64,000 bases of DNA from Pseudoneobacillus rhizosphaerae (GTDB taxonomy: Bacteria > Bacillota > Bacilli > Bacillales > Cytobacillaceae). A program made the position numbers and the translations under genes. Numbering within the stretch: position 1 is the stretch's first letter; every line of letters starts with the position of its first letter. Below, in pieces: positions 50,892 to 59,881 of the stretch. Where the stretch lies: assembly GCF_917563885.1 (NCBI RefSeq), contig NZ_CAKJTG010000010.1, forward strand, positions 62,001 to 126,000, given 5' to 3'. The notes below the pieces were generated by a model that was given only the letters and a program-made list of their open reading frames with translations, had not been told where the DNA came from and made no database searches.

Positions 50892-51935
50892 ATGTTAATG
50901 AAATCCATTAGAATATTATTGGGCTTGTTTTTTACTATTGCCGTTTTCCCTGCTTCTGTATTTGCTGCTGAAAAAACAACTCTACATTATATCCCAGATG
51001 ATTTTGATTTCAAGTACTGGGCTTATATGGAAATTGATGATTTTTTATCTGCAAATATTATTGACGGGACTGTTGTATATGAAGATGATTATCCCATCGT
51101 GACCGTTAATCCAGAAGGAAATATTACTCGCGCTCAATTCACAAAAATGATTGTGAATGCACTTGATTTAAAATTAAAAGGAACAGCACAAACCTTTAGT
51201 GATGTGAAAACGACTGATTGGTATGCCCCCTTTGTTGCAATTGCCAATAGCCACGGAATTATTAAAGGGGTTAACGGAAAGTTCAATCCTAAAAATAATA
51301 TTACTCGTGAACAAATGGCCTTAATGATTTATCGTGCTTTTAAGGAAAGCATTACTTTCAAAACTACAGGTAAAACCTTCACAGATGTAAAGCCGGGTAC
51401 AGAAGCTGCAGATGCCATTACGAAAGCAGCTGCAAACGAAATAGTTAAAGGCTATGCAAACTTATTTAAGCCACGAAACCTAGCAACTAGAGCACAAGGA
51501 ATTATTATGATTCATCGCGCCCTTCATCAGGAAACGAGCCAGTTACCGACTTCAGAACAATTGTTATCTATTGTAAATGAAGTCATTTCAACGGAAAAGG
51601 AAGGGTTAGTTTCAGGTAACTACACGTCAATGATTCCTGTTTATAATCAATACAGTACAGGCTATTTTCAAGCTGCCTCCATCGAATCTGTGAATGCGTA
51701 TGAATATATGAAAAATAACGGTCAAACTCTCACTTTTACACCAGTTGGTGAGTTCACTGCTCAGGTGTTATCAAAAAACAACCGATTTGCCAGTGTAGAA
51801 ATTGATAATCTTTTGTATGATGTTACAGTTGCCGGACAAGAGGGAACAGAAAGATCCGACTTTTCAGGAATTTTATCCTTAAAAAAAGATCCCGACGGAA
51901 CTTGGAAGGTTTATAACGTTATTACTTATGAATAG
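50892..51935 (+). CDS. Secreted SLH protein with N-terminal SLH repeats
   Basis: 347 residues from ATG 50892 behind GGGGAGG. Signal peptide (1-25), three SLH repeats directly after it (about 35-215: FKYWAYMEIDDFLSANIIDG, DWYAPFVAIANSHGIIKGVN, AADAITKAAANEIVKGYANL) and a C-terminal about 125-residue alpha+beta domain (NEVISTEKEGLVSGNYTSMI..., RFASVEIDNLLYDVTVAG, GTWKVYNVITYE) that looks like an NTF2- or SnoaL-like small domain. No catalytic motif recognised, so role unknown. It is followed by a bidirectional terminator. Confidence 0.88.
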   Translation: MLMKSIRILLGLFFTIAVFPASVFAAEKTTLHYIPDDFDFKYWAYMEIDDFLSANIIDGTVVYEDDYPIVTVNPEGNITRAQFTKMIVNALDLKLKGTAQTFSDVKTTDWYAPFVAIANSHGIIKGVNGKFNPKNNITREQMALMIYRAFKESITFKTTGKTFTDVKPGTEAADAITKAAANEIVKGYANLFKPRNLATRAQGIIMIHRALHQETSQLPTSEQLLSIVNEVISTEKEGLVSGNYTSMIPVYNQYSTGYFQAASIESVNAYEYMKNNGQTLTFTPVGEFTAQVLSKNNRFASVEIDNLLYDVTVAGQEGTERSDFSGILSLKKDPDGTWKVYNVITYE

Positions 51936-51938
51936 AAA

Positions 51939-51968
51939 CAAAAGGGTGCCTGTTAAGGCACCCTTTCG
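51939..51968. terminator. Bidirectional terminator
   Basis: AAAGGGTGCC-TGTTAA-GGCACCCTTT, perfect stem between converging genes. Confidence 0.9.
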
Positions 51969-51974
51969 TCTATA

Positions 51975-52520
51975 TTATTTTTTCACAACTACCTTTGTCG
52001 TATGCTTCTGTGCTAACACGTTAAATGAATCACTTGAAGTGACAATAACGACTTTCGCTTTTATATCGATTCGCTCGTAAAGATCTCGAATAGAATTATT
52101 ATGCATGCGAATACAGCCAGATGAGACATATTTGCCGATGGAATTCTCGTTATTGTTGCCGTGGATTGCATATGGATACGACCCGCGCTCACTAGCACTT
52201 ATACCAAGCCAACGGTCCCCTAACGGATTTTTTGGATCTCCACCTCTTATTTTCTCCTTATAATATGGCCTATTTTTAATTTTTTCACGAATATAAAAAC
52301 TTCCTTCTGGAGTAAGCTTCGGTGTTTTTCCGGTGGCAACTGAGTATGTTTTTACTAGTTTTCCATCTTCAAAAAAAGCCAACTTATTCGTTTTCTTATT
52401 AATAATAATTAGTTGATCTTTAGCAACAACTGCAGCAGCAGCAGCAGCATCAGAAGGCGCCGGCCAGTTTAAAAACCCAAAGCTAAAAATCAATAAAAAA
52501 ATGATGATTCGTTTTACCAT
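51975..52520 (-). CDS. L,D-transpeptidase, YkuD family
   Basis: 181 residues from ATG 52520 behind GGGGTGG; an ATG six codons upstream is less likely. Signal peptide followed by an Ala-rich junction (PSDAAAAAAVVAKDQ, encoded by a GCA/GCT run), then the YkuD domain with the active site YAIHGNNNENSIGKYVSSGC and IRMHN. L,D-transpeptidases make 3-3 crosslinks or attach proteins to peptidoglycan; in Bacillus YkuD-type enzymes are often spore or stationary-phase products. No LysM domain is present, unlike B. subtilis YkuD. Confidence 0.93.
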   Translation of the reverse strand: MVKRIIIFLLIFSFGFLNWPAPSDAAAAAAVVAKDQLIIINKKTNKLAFFEDGKLVKTYSVATGKTPKLTPEGSFYIREKIKNRPYYKEKIRGGDPKNPLGDRWLGISASERGSYPYAIHGNNNENSIGKYVSSGCIRMHNNSIRDLYERIDIKAKVVIVTSSDSFNVLAQKHTTKVVVKK

Positions 52521-52727
52521 GAAGTCCACCCCACTCATTTCTTCTCATAAACAATATATACGATAGCTATGACTTTTTTCCCTTTTTAATTCCAAATGTT
52601 TCATTCATCAAATTCTGACAATTTCCTACTTGGATGAAATTGGATATACACACAAATTAATCCTATTTTTCAAGTATTCTATTGTATAATGTTTAGTAAT
52701 AGTTTTATATATTTGGAGGTTATTATA

Positions 52728-54323
52728 TTGAATCGCTTCAAAAAATCTACTTTTCTAGTTTTGTTTTCATGTTTCTTACTCCTTTTTTCAAACCATACGT
52801 ATGCAAAAACGATTACGGCACCACATATTAAACAGTTGCCGGAATTACCTAGAGGCTGTGAGGTCACGTCTCTTGCGATGATGATCCAGAATGCTGGTGT
52901 GAAAGTGGGGAAAATGGAGCTTGCAAAAGAAGTTCGAAAGGTTCCTTTTAAGACGAATGGTCTGAATGGCAATCCTTATGATGGCTTTGTTGGAAATATA
53001 TACACGTTTAGCCAACCAGGTTTAGGCGTATACAATGGTCCCATACAAGAGCTTGCCGAAAAATATCTTCCGAATCGAGTAGTAAATTTATCAGGGTATG
53101 ATTTTTCTTACATCTACAAAATGTTGGACAAAGGTGTGCCTGTTTGGGTGATTACGAACTCATGGTTTAGTCACCTACCATCCTCTCAATTTAAAACATG
53201 GCAAACGAGCTCTGGGCCATTAAAGATTACGTATCGTGAACACAGTGTGCTTGTGACGGGTTATGATGAAAACTATATTTATATTAATGATCCTCTTTAC
53301 CATAGTGCCAATCGTGCGGTAAATAAAGCAGGTTTTATCGCAGCTTGGAGTCAAATGGGGAAACAGGCCATTAGCTATTATCCCCAAAATGCAGATTGGT
53401 ATATTGATACAGTCAACCATCCAAACAATAAACAAATCCAAGCATTAGCTAGCTACGGGTTACTAAACGATACAAAAAATGGATTTTATCAGCCAAATAA
53501 AGTAGTTGATCGTGCACAAGCAGAAAAATTATTTGCGATATTAACTGGCGAAAAAGTCGGGCTAATGGCTGCAACTACAGGTGCTTTCACTCGTGCAGAG
53601 CTCAGTCAATATATTGTTCAAATATATGACGTACCAAAACTAGAAAAAGTTACACTTACTGATGTACCCGTCAATCATCAGAACTACTCAGCCATTCAGT
53701 CAGTTGTTAGTTTAAAAATCGTTTCAAAAAATCCAGACGGGACCTTTAAACCAAATCAACCGGTAACCAAAGCGGAAATGGCTGCAGCTCTTTCGCAAGC
53801 AATAAGTATTTACTGGTATAAAGATACAGTAACCCATTGGGCACGCGATGAGATTTCCTATTTGAAACGTAGAAATTTAGTTAGCGGAATTTCAGCAACC
53901 AAATTTGGACCTAATCAACCCATTACAAGAGCGCAGGCAGCTGTTTTAATTGATCGCGCTTTAAAAATCAAAGTGGATCCTGTTAAGAAGCTTAGCTTCA
54001 CCGATGTGAAACCTACTGACCCTGCCTATGCGTCCATCTCAAAAGTCGTTCAATTAGGCCTTATAGAAAAAACTCAAGCCTTTGAACCGAATAAGCCTAT
54101 GAAGCGTAAAGAAATTGCCTTACTTTTTTCACGAGGCCTTGATTTAAAACCAGGCGAAAAGCCAATTGTCTTTAAGGATGTAAAAACAAACTCAAAGTAT
54201 TATGAAAGCATTCAAGCATTAGCTTCAACAAGAGTTATCTCAACTAATGGACCTTTTAACCCAGAAAATGACTTAACTAGAGCACAGTTTGCCTCTATCC
54301 TAGCGAAGCTTTTACAGAAATAA
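52728..54323 (+). CDS. C39-like cysteine peptidase with extended SLH region
   Basis: 531 residues from TTG 52728, eight bases after GGAGG (an ATG at 52689 lies in the promoter). Signal peptide (1-27), then a Peptidase_C39_2 domain (to about 215) with Cys (LPRGCEVTSLAMM), His (YREHSVLVTGYD) and Asp (IYINDPLYHS). The rest, about 225-531, reads as two SLH triplets: NKQIQALASYGLLNDTKNGF, a degenerate middle repeat, NYSAIQSVVSLKIVSKNPDG, then HWARDEISYLKRRNLVSGIS, AYASISKVVQLGLIEKTQAF and YYESIQALASTRVISTNGPF. The C39 fold suggests cleavage of peptides or wall proteins; substrate unknown. TATAAT at 52685-52690. Confidence 0.92.
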   Translation: MNRFKKSTFLVLFSCFLLLFSNHTYAKTITAPHIKQLPELPRGCEVTSLAMMIQNAGVKVGKMELAKEVRKVPFKTNGLNGNPYDGFVGNIYTFSQPGLGVYNGPIQELAEKYLPNRVVNLSGYDFSYIYKMLDKGVPVWVITNSWFSHLPSSQFKTWQTSSGPLKITYREHSVLVTGYDENYIYINDPLYHSANRAVNKAGFIAAWSQMGKQAISYYPQNADWYIDTVNHPNNKQIQALASYGLLNDTKNGFYQPNKVVDRAQAEKLFAILTGEKVGLMAATTGAFTRAELSQYIVQIYDVPKLEKVTLTDVPVNHQNYSAIQSVVSLKIVSKNPDGTFKPNQPVTKAEMAAALSQAISIYWYKDTVTHWARDEISYLKRRNLVSGISATKFGPNQPITRAQAAVLIDRALKIKVDPVKKLSFTDVKPTDPAYASISKVVQLGLIEKTQAFEPNKPMKRKEIALLFSRGLDLKPGEKPIVFKDVKTNSKYYESIQALASTRVISTNGPFNPENDLTRAQFASILAKLLQK

Positions 54324-54405
54324 GTAGGAATAAACAGGAATAATGTACCCACTACTAGAATTTATTTAAGGAGTAGGAAAAATTAATTAAAAGGAGTTGC
54401 ATGAT

Positions 54406-55728
54406 TTGAAGAGTTTTAAGAATAGTAGATTGCTAAGTTTGCTTGTAATCTTTGTCTTTTTACTAGGTATTCTTATGCCTGCTCAGACACAGGCAGTAGG
54501 AGCAAAGGTTCATTACGTTGCATTAGGAGATTCTTTAGCAGCTGGAGAATTAGCTAGACCCGCTGATGGTGTTCGCACTTGGGTGAAAGGCTTCTCAGGG
54601 ATCATTGCAGACCATTTTGAGAAAAAGGGCGTTCTTGCAAGCTATACAAACAAATTTGCTATGTCTGGATATACGACCCAAAACGTTCTTGATGATATAG
54701 TAAGCAACAAGGAAGTGGAAGGAAAAAAACTGCAAGACACATTAAAAGTAGCTAACTATGTAACGGTTACAGCTGGCGCCAATGATGTTTTGCAAGTTGC
54801 TCAGATTGATATAGCAAAAGAAACTGTTTCCATCGACCCGCTAAAATTTGGGGCTACTAACTCTAAGATTCAATCAAATATTACAAGTATCATCAAAGAA
54901 ATTCAAAAACTTAACCCAAAGGCAGAAATCTATATTTCTGGCTACTATAATCCATTTCCTTATTTATCAGCAGCCCAATTAGGGCAATTAGAACAGATGT
55001 TAAACCTTCTAAATGGAGGGATTAAAACAGTTTCCCAGGCAAACGGAGCTACTTTTGTTGATATGAAAGGTATTTTTGACGCAAGCAAAGAAACGTATTT
55101 ACCGAATCCGAGAGATATTCATCCTTCTTTAGAAGGCTATCAGTTATTAGCCAATCATTTCATATCGGCATATGATTCAAAAATAAAATTTCAATTTGAA
55201 GATGTTCCTATCGGTTACACTTACTTTAATGAAATAAAATTTTTAGTTGAAAATCGAGTTATGACAGGCGTTACCTCTACACAATTTGGAACAAAACAAT
55301 CAATAACACGTGCAGATACAGCTCAAGCACTTTACAATATTCTACCGTTTGAAAAATCAATTCCGGCTAACCCAGGATTTTCAGATGTTCCTGAGAGCCA
55401 TCCAAATTATATGGCAATTGCAAAGCTAACTCAAGCTGGTGTTTTCCAAAAGGCGGAGAAATTCAATCCAGATGCTCCATTAACCCGAGCGCAAATGGCA
55501 AAGGTGTTGACCCTTTCATTCCAATTAAAGGCGACCACTTCATCTAGCTTCAAGGATGTAAAAACGGGAGATTGGCCAAAAGAATTTGTTGATGCACTAT
55601 TCTCAGCCAAAATCACAACTGGCTACACTAGTGATAATACGTTTAGGCCTAACTTGACTACAAATAGAGAGCAGTTTGCCTTATTCCTCGTGAGGTCAGC
55701 AAATAACGTATTAGCGACAGTAAAATAA
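54406..55728 (+). CDS. SLH-anchored SGNH/GDSL hydrolase
   Basis: 440 residues from TTG 54406, nine bases after AAAGGAG; a TTG at 54397 lies in that site. Signal peptide (to about 30), SGNH domain (about 35-260): block I YVALGDSLAAGE with Ser, block III TAGANDVLQVA with Asn, block V DIHPSLEGYQLL with Asp and His. Three SLH repeats follow (about 265-440: YTYFNEIKFLVENRVMTGVT, HPNYMAIAKLTQAGVFQKAE, WPKEFVDALFSAKITTGYTS). An esterase or lipase held at the surface; it could deacetylate the polymer acetylated by the MBOAT pair, which is inference. Confidence 0.93.
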   Translation: MKSFKNSRLLSLLVIFVFLLGILMPAQTQAVGAKVHYVALGDSLAAGELARPADGVRTWVKGFSGIIADHFEKKGVLASYTNKFAMSGYTTQNVLDDIVSNKEVEGKKLQDTLKVANYVTVTAGANDVLQVAQIDIAKETVSIDPLKFGATNSKIQSNITSIIKEIQKLNPKAEIYISGYYNPFPYLSAAQLGQLEQMLNLLNGGIKTVSQANGATFVDMKGIFDASKETYLPNPRDIHPSLEGYQLLANHFISAYDSKIKFQFEDVPIGYTYFNEIKFLVENRVMTGVTSTQFGTKQSITRADTAQALYNILPFEKSIPANPGFSDVPESHPNYMAIAKLTQAGVFQKAEKFNPDAPLTRAQMAKVLTLSFQLKATTSSSFKDVKTGDWPKEFVDALFSAKITTGYTSDNTFRPNLTTNREQFALFLVRSANNVLATVK

Positions 55729-55737
55729 GTAGTCTAG

Positions 55738-55767
55738 AAGCTCACCTTTGTAGTGAGTTTCTTTTTT
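55738..55767 (+). terminator. Terminator of SGNH-SLH gene
   Basis: CTCAC-CTTTGTA-GTGAG followed by TTTCTTTTTT. Confidence 0.8.
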
Positions 55768-55798
55768 AGCTTCACAATAAATTAAAGCCTTTTCATAG

Positions 55799-55833
55799 AA
55801 AAAAACTTGCCTATTTATCGGCAAGCTCTCTTT
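55799..55833 (-). terminator. Terminator containing the stop of the 51-aa gene
   Basis: On the minus strand CTTGCC-GATAAATA-GGCAAG followed by TTTTTTT; the TAG stop lies at the loop/right-arm junction. Confidence 0.85.
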
Positions 55834-55966
55834 TATCTATTATTAATTCAAGCTTCTCCGTGATCTCATCTAATAGCGAAGCAACAGTTACTTTTTCAGA
55901 CTCCACTCCATGTTTATAGGCATCCTTGATGATACTATAAAATAAATTCTTTTGTTCCTCTGACAT
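55811..55966 (-). CDS. Small protein of unknown function (51 aa), paralog of the one at 24.4 kb
   Basis: MSEEQKNLFYSIIKDAYKHG opens the protein; ATG 55966 has GTAGGGAT upstream and the stop is embedded in a strong terminator, so this is a self-contained gene. It aligns without gaps over its first about 38 residues with the 53-aa protein at 24413-24574 (conserved E, LF-SI-KDAY--G--S, V--L--EI--KL). Both look like a single amphipathic helix pair, cytoplasmic. Family not recognised. Confidence 0.78.
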   Translation of the reverse strand: MSEEQKNLFYSIIKDAYKHGVESEKVTVASLLDEITEKLELIIDKRELADK

Positions 55967-56071
55967 TTCCAAATCCCTACCATTTCTAGAAAAACTATTT
56001 ACAATATAATAGATTTCGTTCTAGATGTATACGATATAAGTCACTTTACAAAATTTACTACTCTATTAAAT

Positions 56072-56110
56072 AAAAAAACAAGGCACTAGAAACAATCTAA
56101 TGCCTTGTTC
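56072..56110 (-). terminator. Terminator of 666-aa SLH gene
   Basis: AACAAGGCA-TTAGA...TCTAG-TGCCTTGTT followed by TTTTT on the minus strand. Confidence 0.88.
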
Positions 56111-56116
56111 GAATTA

Positions 56117-58117
56117 TTACTTGATTTCGTTCATTAACTTAGCTGAGATTAGGAATTCAGCAAGCATTTTTGCCATTTGGTCACGTCTAGTGTTACCCTT
56201 CGGATCAAATGTTCCATCTGGTTTACCAGAAGCAATTCCAGCTTGGTAGATTGCTTCGATTGCTGCCTTAGCTTCTGCATCTAGTATAGCTGTATCACTG
56301 AAGTCTGTAACTTTCTTAGATGTATCAAGTTTTGTCTTATCGAAGTTGATGAAACCAAGATCCATCGCACGGTTTAACATAATTGCAGCTTGAGTACGAG
56401 TGATTTTCTCGTTTGGAGCAAAACGTCCATCAGGCTTACCTTTGATGATACCTGTATCAATAGCCGCAGCTAGTTCACCATTTAAGTTGAACCAATCAGC
56501 TTCTTTAACATCCTTGAATTTACCATCATACTTTTGACCTGGTAACGCTAATGCTTTTACTAATAGTACAGTAAATTGAGCACGAGTCATTTCCTCACCT
56601 GGAGCAAATGTATTGTCTGGCTTACCTTTAATGATTAATTTAGATGCTAGTGTTTCAATATATTTTTCTTGGTTCCCCTTATTGTCAACATCTGGGAACG
56701 TAATATCATTTTCAACAATCGTATATTTAGAGTTAGTTAATGATTTAATAGTTGCGTTAGCTTTATTTTTGTCGACGATTGCATCAGTAAATAAAGTTGG
56801 GACAGATGTTAATGTACCATCTGAGCCAATTTTTACCCCAATTGATTTATTAGAGTCGAAGTTCTGATCCCCAGTAATTGTGCGGTCAACATATGATTTA
56901 AAAGTTTCAAGTTCTACTTTCGTAGTTCCTGTTTGAGCTTCAACTTTAAATTCAATAACTTTAGAAACAACCTTCACACCAGCTTTAATTTCTGTTGCTT
57001 CTACTACGTTTACAGAAACAATGATTTTAACGCCTTCACCCAAATTTAATGCTGAAATTTCAGAAACAGGTAACTTATAGCTTGCGCCTTCTGTACTAAT
57101 TTCAATAAATGCATTAGCATTTTTCTTTGCAGCTTCTGTAAATAATAAACCAGGAAGTTCAGCATTAGATGATTTACCAGGAACTGTTTTTAGATCAATA
57201 ACTATTTCATTTTTCTCAGCAGTAATTTGGTTAACAAGACTAGTTACCTTTTCATCTCCTACTACTGTTTTAACTTCTTTATCAGTCTCTTCATATTTGT
57301 AAGGTGGGTCTAGTCCTGGTCCTGGTGGTCCTGGCTCGATCACTACAGGAGGTTCAGTATTCGGATTACCCGCTGCGAAAGCTGCTGTAATAAAGGATTT
57401 CTTAATATTAGTTAATTCAGTAGAAGTTAGTAAATTCTTACTTACTAATTTCGCAAGGATACGATCATTAATATCAAAAATACCTTCTAGGCTCGTACCT
57501 AATTTAGTACCAATATCTGAATTTAATTTTGCATATTTTGGATTGTTTTTAATTAAATTATCTCTGATTTGGATTGTCAATTCTTCGATAGACCCTGATA
57601 GTACAATTTCAAGCATTTCAGAATAGGATTTTTTCCAAACTTCTTTCTCTGCATCCATTATGAATTGAACGATTAAATCAGTTGTTCCATCACCCATTAC
57701 CCTTTCAAATTCGATAAAGGTAGGGGATTGTTTATACGTTGCTAATTTAGCTTCTATGTCTGCAGAAGTAGTACCATATACTAGTAAAGTAAATTTTTCT
57801 ATAACTTCTTCAGGAGTTACATTTCTACCTTCTAGTGCAGCTTTCATTTTTGCAGCTTGCTCAGTGGTTAACACACTTTTCCAGTCTTCTTTGGTAAATT
57901 GAGTCAACCCTTCCGCCACTTTACGATATTCAGCTTTTTGTACGTCAGTTAACTTACTATAAATTAACTTCACACGATTATAGGCATCAGATAAAGTGGT
58001 AGCAGCTTCTACCTTTGTAGGTTGAAAAGCTATGCCTGTTGTTACTATAGGCGATAAAGCGACAGTTGCAGCAAGCATCGCGCTTAACGCTTTTTTACTA
58101 AAGGGATACATTTTCAA
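56117..58117 (-). CDS. Large SLH-domain surface protein
   Basis: 666 residues from TTG 58117 (GAGG eight bases upstream; GTG 58126 and ATG 58111 are alternatives). Signal peptide (to about 40, ending KVEA-ATT), a helical region (about 42-265) rich in Lys/Glu, a Pro/Gly linker (VVIEPGPPGPGLDPPYKYEE), a beta-rich region (about 285-470), and three SLH repeats at the C-terminus (about 480-655: YIETLASKLIIKGKPDNTFA, AAIDTGIIKGKPDGRFAPNE, AIYQAGIASGKPDGTFDPKG). No enzymatic motif; a structural or adhesive surface protein is likely. It has no Cys, as is usual for S-layer-associated proteins. Confidence 0.9.
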   Translation of the reverse strand: MKMYPFSKKALSAMLAATVALSPIVTTGIAFQPTKVEAATTLSDAYNRVKLIYSKLTDVQKAEYRKVAEGLTQFTKEDWKSVLTTEQAAKMKAALEGRNVTPEEVIEKFTLLVYGTTSADIEAKLATYKQSPTFIEFERVMGDGTTDLIVQFIMDAEKEVWKKSYSEMLEIVLSGSIEELTIQIRDNLIKNNPKYAKLNSDIGTKLGTSLEGIFDINDRILAKLVSKNLLTSTELTNIKKSFITAAFAAGNPNTEPPVVIEPGPPGPGLDPPYKYEETDKEVKTVVGDEKVTSLVNQITAEKNEIVIDLKTVPGKSSNAELPGLLFTEAAKKNANAFIEISTEGASYKLPVSEISALNLGEGVKIIVSVNVVEATEIKAGVKVVSKVIEFKVEAQTGTTKVELETFKSYVDRTITGDQNFDSNKSIGVKIGSDGTLTSVPTLFTDAIVDKNKANATIKSLTNSKYTIVENDITFPDVDNKGNQEKYIETLASKLIIKGKPDNTFAPGEEMTRAQFTVLLVKALALPGQKYDGKFKDVKEADWFNLNGELAAAIDTGIIKGKPDGRFAPNEKITRTQAAIMLNRAMDLGFINFDKTKLDTSKKVTDFSDTAILDAEAKAAIEAIYQAGIASGKPDGTFDPKGNTRRDQMAKMLAEFLISAKLMNEIK

Positions 58118-58379
58118 TTCTTTCACCTCATAATTTTTCTGTAGACATTTCTATGTAAAGTTAACATACTTTAACAATGAATAAGTCTAGTAATTTATTA
58201 CTATATTACTTTAATATAATAACATATTCAACAGTATTGGTAAATTTTATAAATTAATAAAATGTATAATTTTTTCCAATTTTTTAAGTTGGGTTATTTT
58301 CTTATGGAAAATTGCTTCCTGGTATATCAATATATGTTACAATAAAAAGGTTGATTTTTAGAAAAGGGGTATTAGATGC

Positions 58380-59144
58380 ATGAAAAAGGTTTGGAAATAT
58401 ATACTTTCTTTCCTGCTTGTGATTATTCTTGCAACAGCAGGTACAATTTATTATTTTTTGAATGTAAAAACCTATGATATAGCTGATGAAGAAATCAAAG
58501 AAATCGTAGAATCGGATTTTGATATCGTTCTTCCTGGTGAGGAAAATTCTTTACCCTCTAATAATGTTGAAAATAGTAACTCTAACGATAATAATGAGGC
58601 TACCAATTCAAATGAAACAGAATCAGATACAGGAAATAATAGTACCAATAAAGGAACAAGCAATTCTATTGATGATAATAAGAGTTCAGAGTCTACTGAC
58701 AATAGTCAAACTGACACGAATGAATCAGATAAGAATACTACAACAAAACCTAATAGCAACAACCAACCAAATAAGAACATACCACCGACAACGACAGTTA
58801 AACAAATAAAAGATCTATACCGACCAGTATTTAAATCCCTTCAATCACAGGCAAATGGAAAAATAGATTCGCTTGTGTCGAGAGCCATAGGGGAATACCG
58901 TGCACAACAGTCAAATGGTGAGTCTATATCCTACTCTTATTTTTATCAAAAGTATTCCTCAGCAGGGAAAGAACTGGAAGCTAAAACAGATGGTGCTTTT
59001 AACTATATTTACACTGCTCTGGAAAAGGAGCTAAAAAACAATGGATACAGCACTTCCCATGCGAAGGATTTTAGAGATCAGTATGAGGTATCGAAGAAAG
59101 AACGAGAATCTCTATTACTAGCTAAAGCAAGAGAAGCACTTTAA
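58380..59144 (+). CDS. Membrane-anchored protein with Asn/Ser/Thr-rich linker
   Basis: 254 residues. One N-terminal membrane helix (about 7-28), then an about 85-residue low-complexity segment of Asn, Ser, Thr, Asp and Glu (about 55-140), and a helical C-terminal domain (about 142-254: QIKDLYRPVFKSLQSQANGK, YFYQKYSSAGKELEAKTDGA). The linker would span the wall and display the helical domain outside. ATG 58380 follows AAAAGGGG; an out-of-frame ATG five bases upstream may interfere. TGTTACAAT just upstream of 58355 is an extended -10 candidate. No family recognised. Confidence 0.8.
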   Translation: MKKVWKYILSFLLVIILATAGTIYYFLNVKTYDIADEEIKEIVESDFDIVLPGEENSLPSNNVENSNSNDNNEATNSNETESDTGNNSTNKGTSNSIDDNKSSESTDNSQTDTNESDKNTTTKPNSNNQPNKNIPPTTTVKQIKDLYRPVFKSLQSQANGKIDSLVSRAIGEYRAQQSNGESISYSYFYQKYSSAGKELEAKTDGAFNYIYTALEKELKNNGYSTSHAKDFRDQYEVSKKERESLLLAKAREAL

Positions 59145-59193
59145 TACATTATTTCTAATCTAATTTTAAGGCATTCCATTTAACGAAATAGAT

Positions 59194-59230
59194 TACTTAA
59201 GTCTGACTGTTTCTAGTCAGACTTTTTTCT
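59194..59230. terminator. Bidirectional terminator
   Basis: AAGTCTGAC-TGTTTCTA-GTCAGACTT followed by TTTT; it overlaps the 3' end of the convergent VanZ gene. Confidence 0.88.
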
Positions 59231-59628
59231 TGAACTAATTGGATGCTTACCACAATGAACAGTGCTGCTACAACTCCCATTCCATCAAAGCCAATATCAA
59301 ATAGCCTCCCTCCTCTTCTGAAGAATAATTGAAGTACTTCAGTTGTTACCCCATAAAGTAGGCTTATCGCAAACATCTTCTTTTTAGATGTTGATACGAT
59401 AAAGACTAATATGGATAAAATAAAAAATGACAGTGCATGACCTATTTTCCTAGAAATAAAGGATGTATCTAGTGTAGTAGGTAACGGATACCAAAATTCA
59501 GTCATATTCGGGTACTTACTCCAAGTAAATGAAATCACACCTTGCTGTAAGAACTGTTCGATACTTTCCGTACAGGTAAAAAGAAATATTAATCCAGCCC
59601 AAAGAATTAATGCAACCGAACGTACCAT
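59197..59628 (-). CDS. VanZ family membrane protein
   Basis: 143 residues from ATG 59628, seven bases after AAGGAG. Four membrane segments with VanZ-like signatures RKIGHALSFFILSILVF, TTEVLQLFFRRGGRLFDIG and DGMGVVAALFIV. VanZ is named after a teicoplanin-resistance accessory; most chromosomal homologues have no known function, though a wall-related role fits these neighbours. Alone on its strand. Confidence 0.88.
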   Translation of the reverse strand: MVRSVALILWAGLIFLFTCTESIEQFLQQGVISFTWSKYPNMTEFWYPLPTTLDTSFISRKIGHALSFFILSILVFIVSTSKKKMFAISLLYGVTTEVLQLFFRRGGRLFDIGFDGMGVVAALFIVVSIQLVQEKSLTRNSQT

Positions 59629-59710
59629 CTTCAATCTCCTTGTATTTTTGTATGTATATCATTATCGACTGCATACTTTCCATTCATACAATTGAAGAGT
59701 ATAAAAGTAG

Positions 59711-59744
59711 AAAAAGTCCCCCTTAGATTAGGAGGAACTCTTTT
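59711..59744 (-). terminator. Terminator-like hairpin after the 43-codon frame
   Basis: AAAAGAGTTCCTCCT pairs with AGGGGGACTTTTT on the minus strand around AATCTA. Confidence 0.6.
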
Positions 59745-59749
59745 GTAGG

Positions 59750-59881
59750 TTACATTTTAACAGAAAGAGAATTCAGCTTTTGTTCCTGATAGGTTGCTTT
59801 TCCTTGAAGTTTTGCAAGTATCTCGTTGCAGATATAATCTTTTAATAATATTGCGTGGAAACGGTGTCGAAATGAATGCAT
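59750..59881 (-). CDS. Doubtful 43-aa reading frame
   Basis: MHSFRHRFHAILLKDYICNE... runs 43 codons to TAA and is followed within 6 bp by a terminator-like hairpin, which suggests the end of a transcript. No ribosome binding site precedes the ATG, and no homology is recognised. It could be a decayed gene end. Confidence 0.3.
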   Translation of the reverse strand: MHSFRHRFHAILLKDYICNEILAKLQGKATYQEQKLNSLSVKM

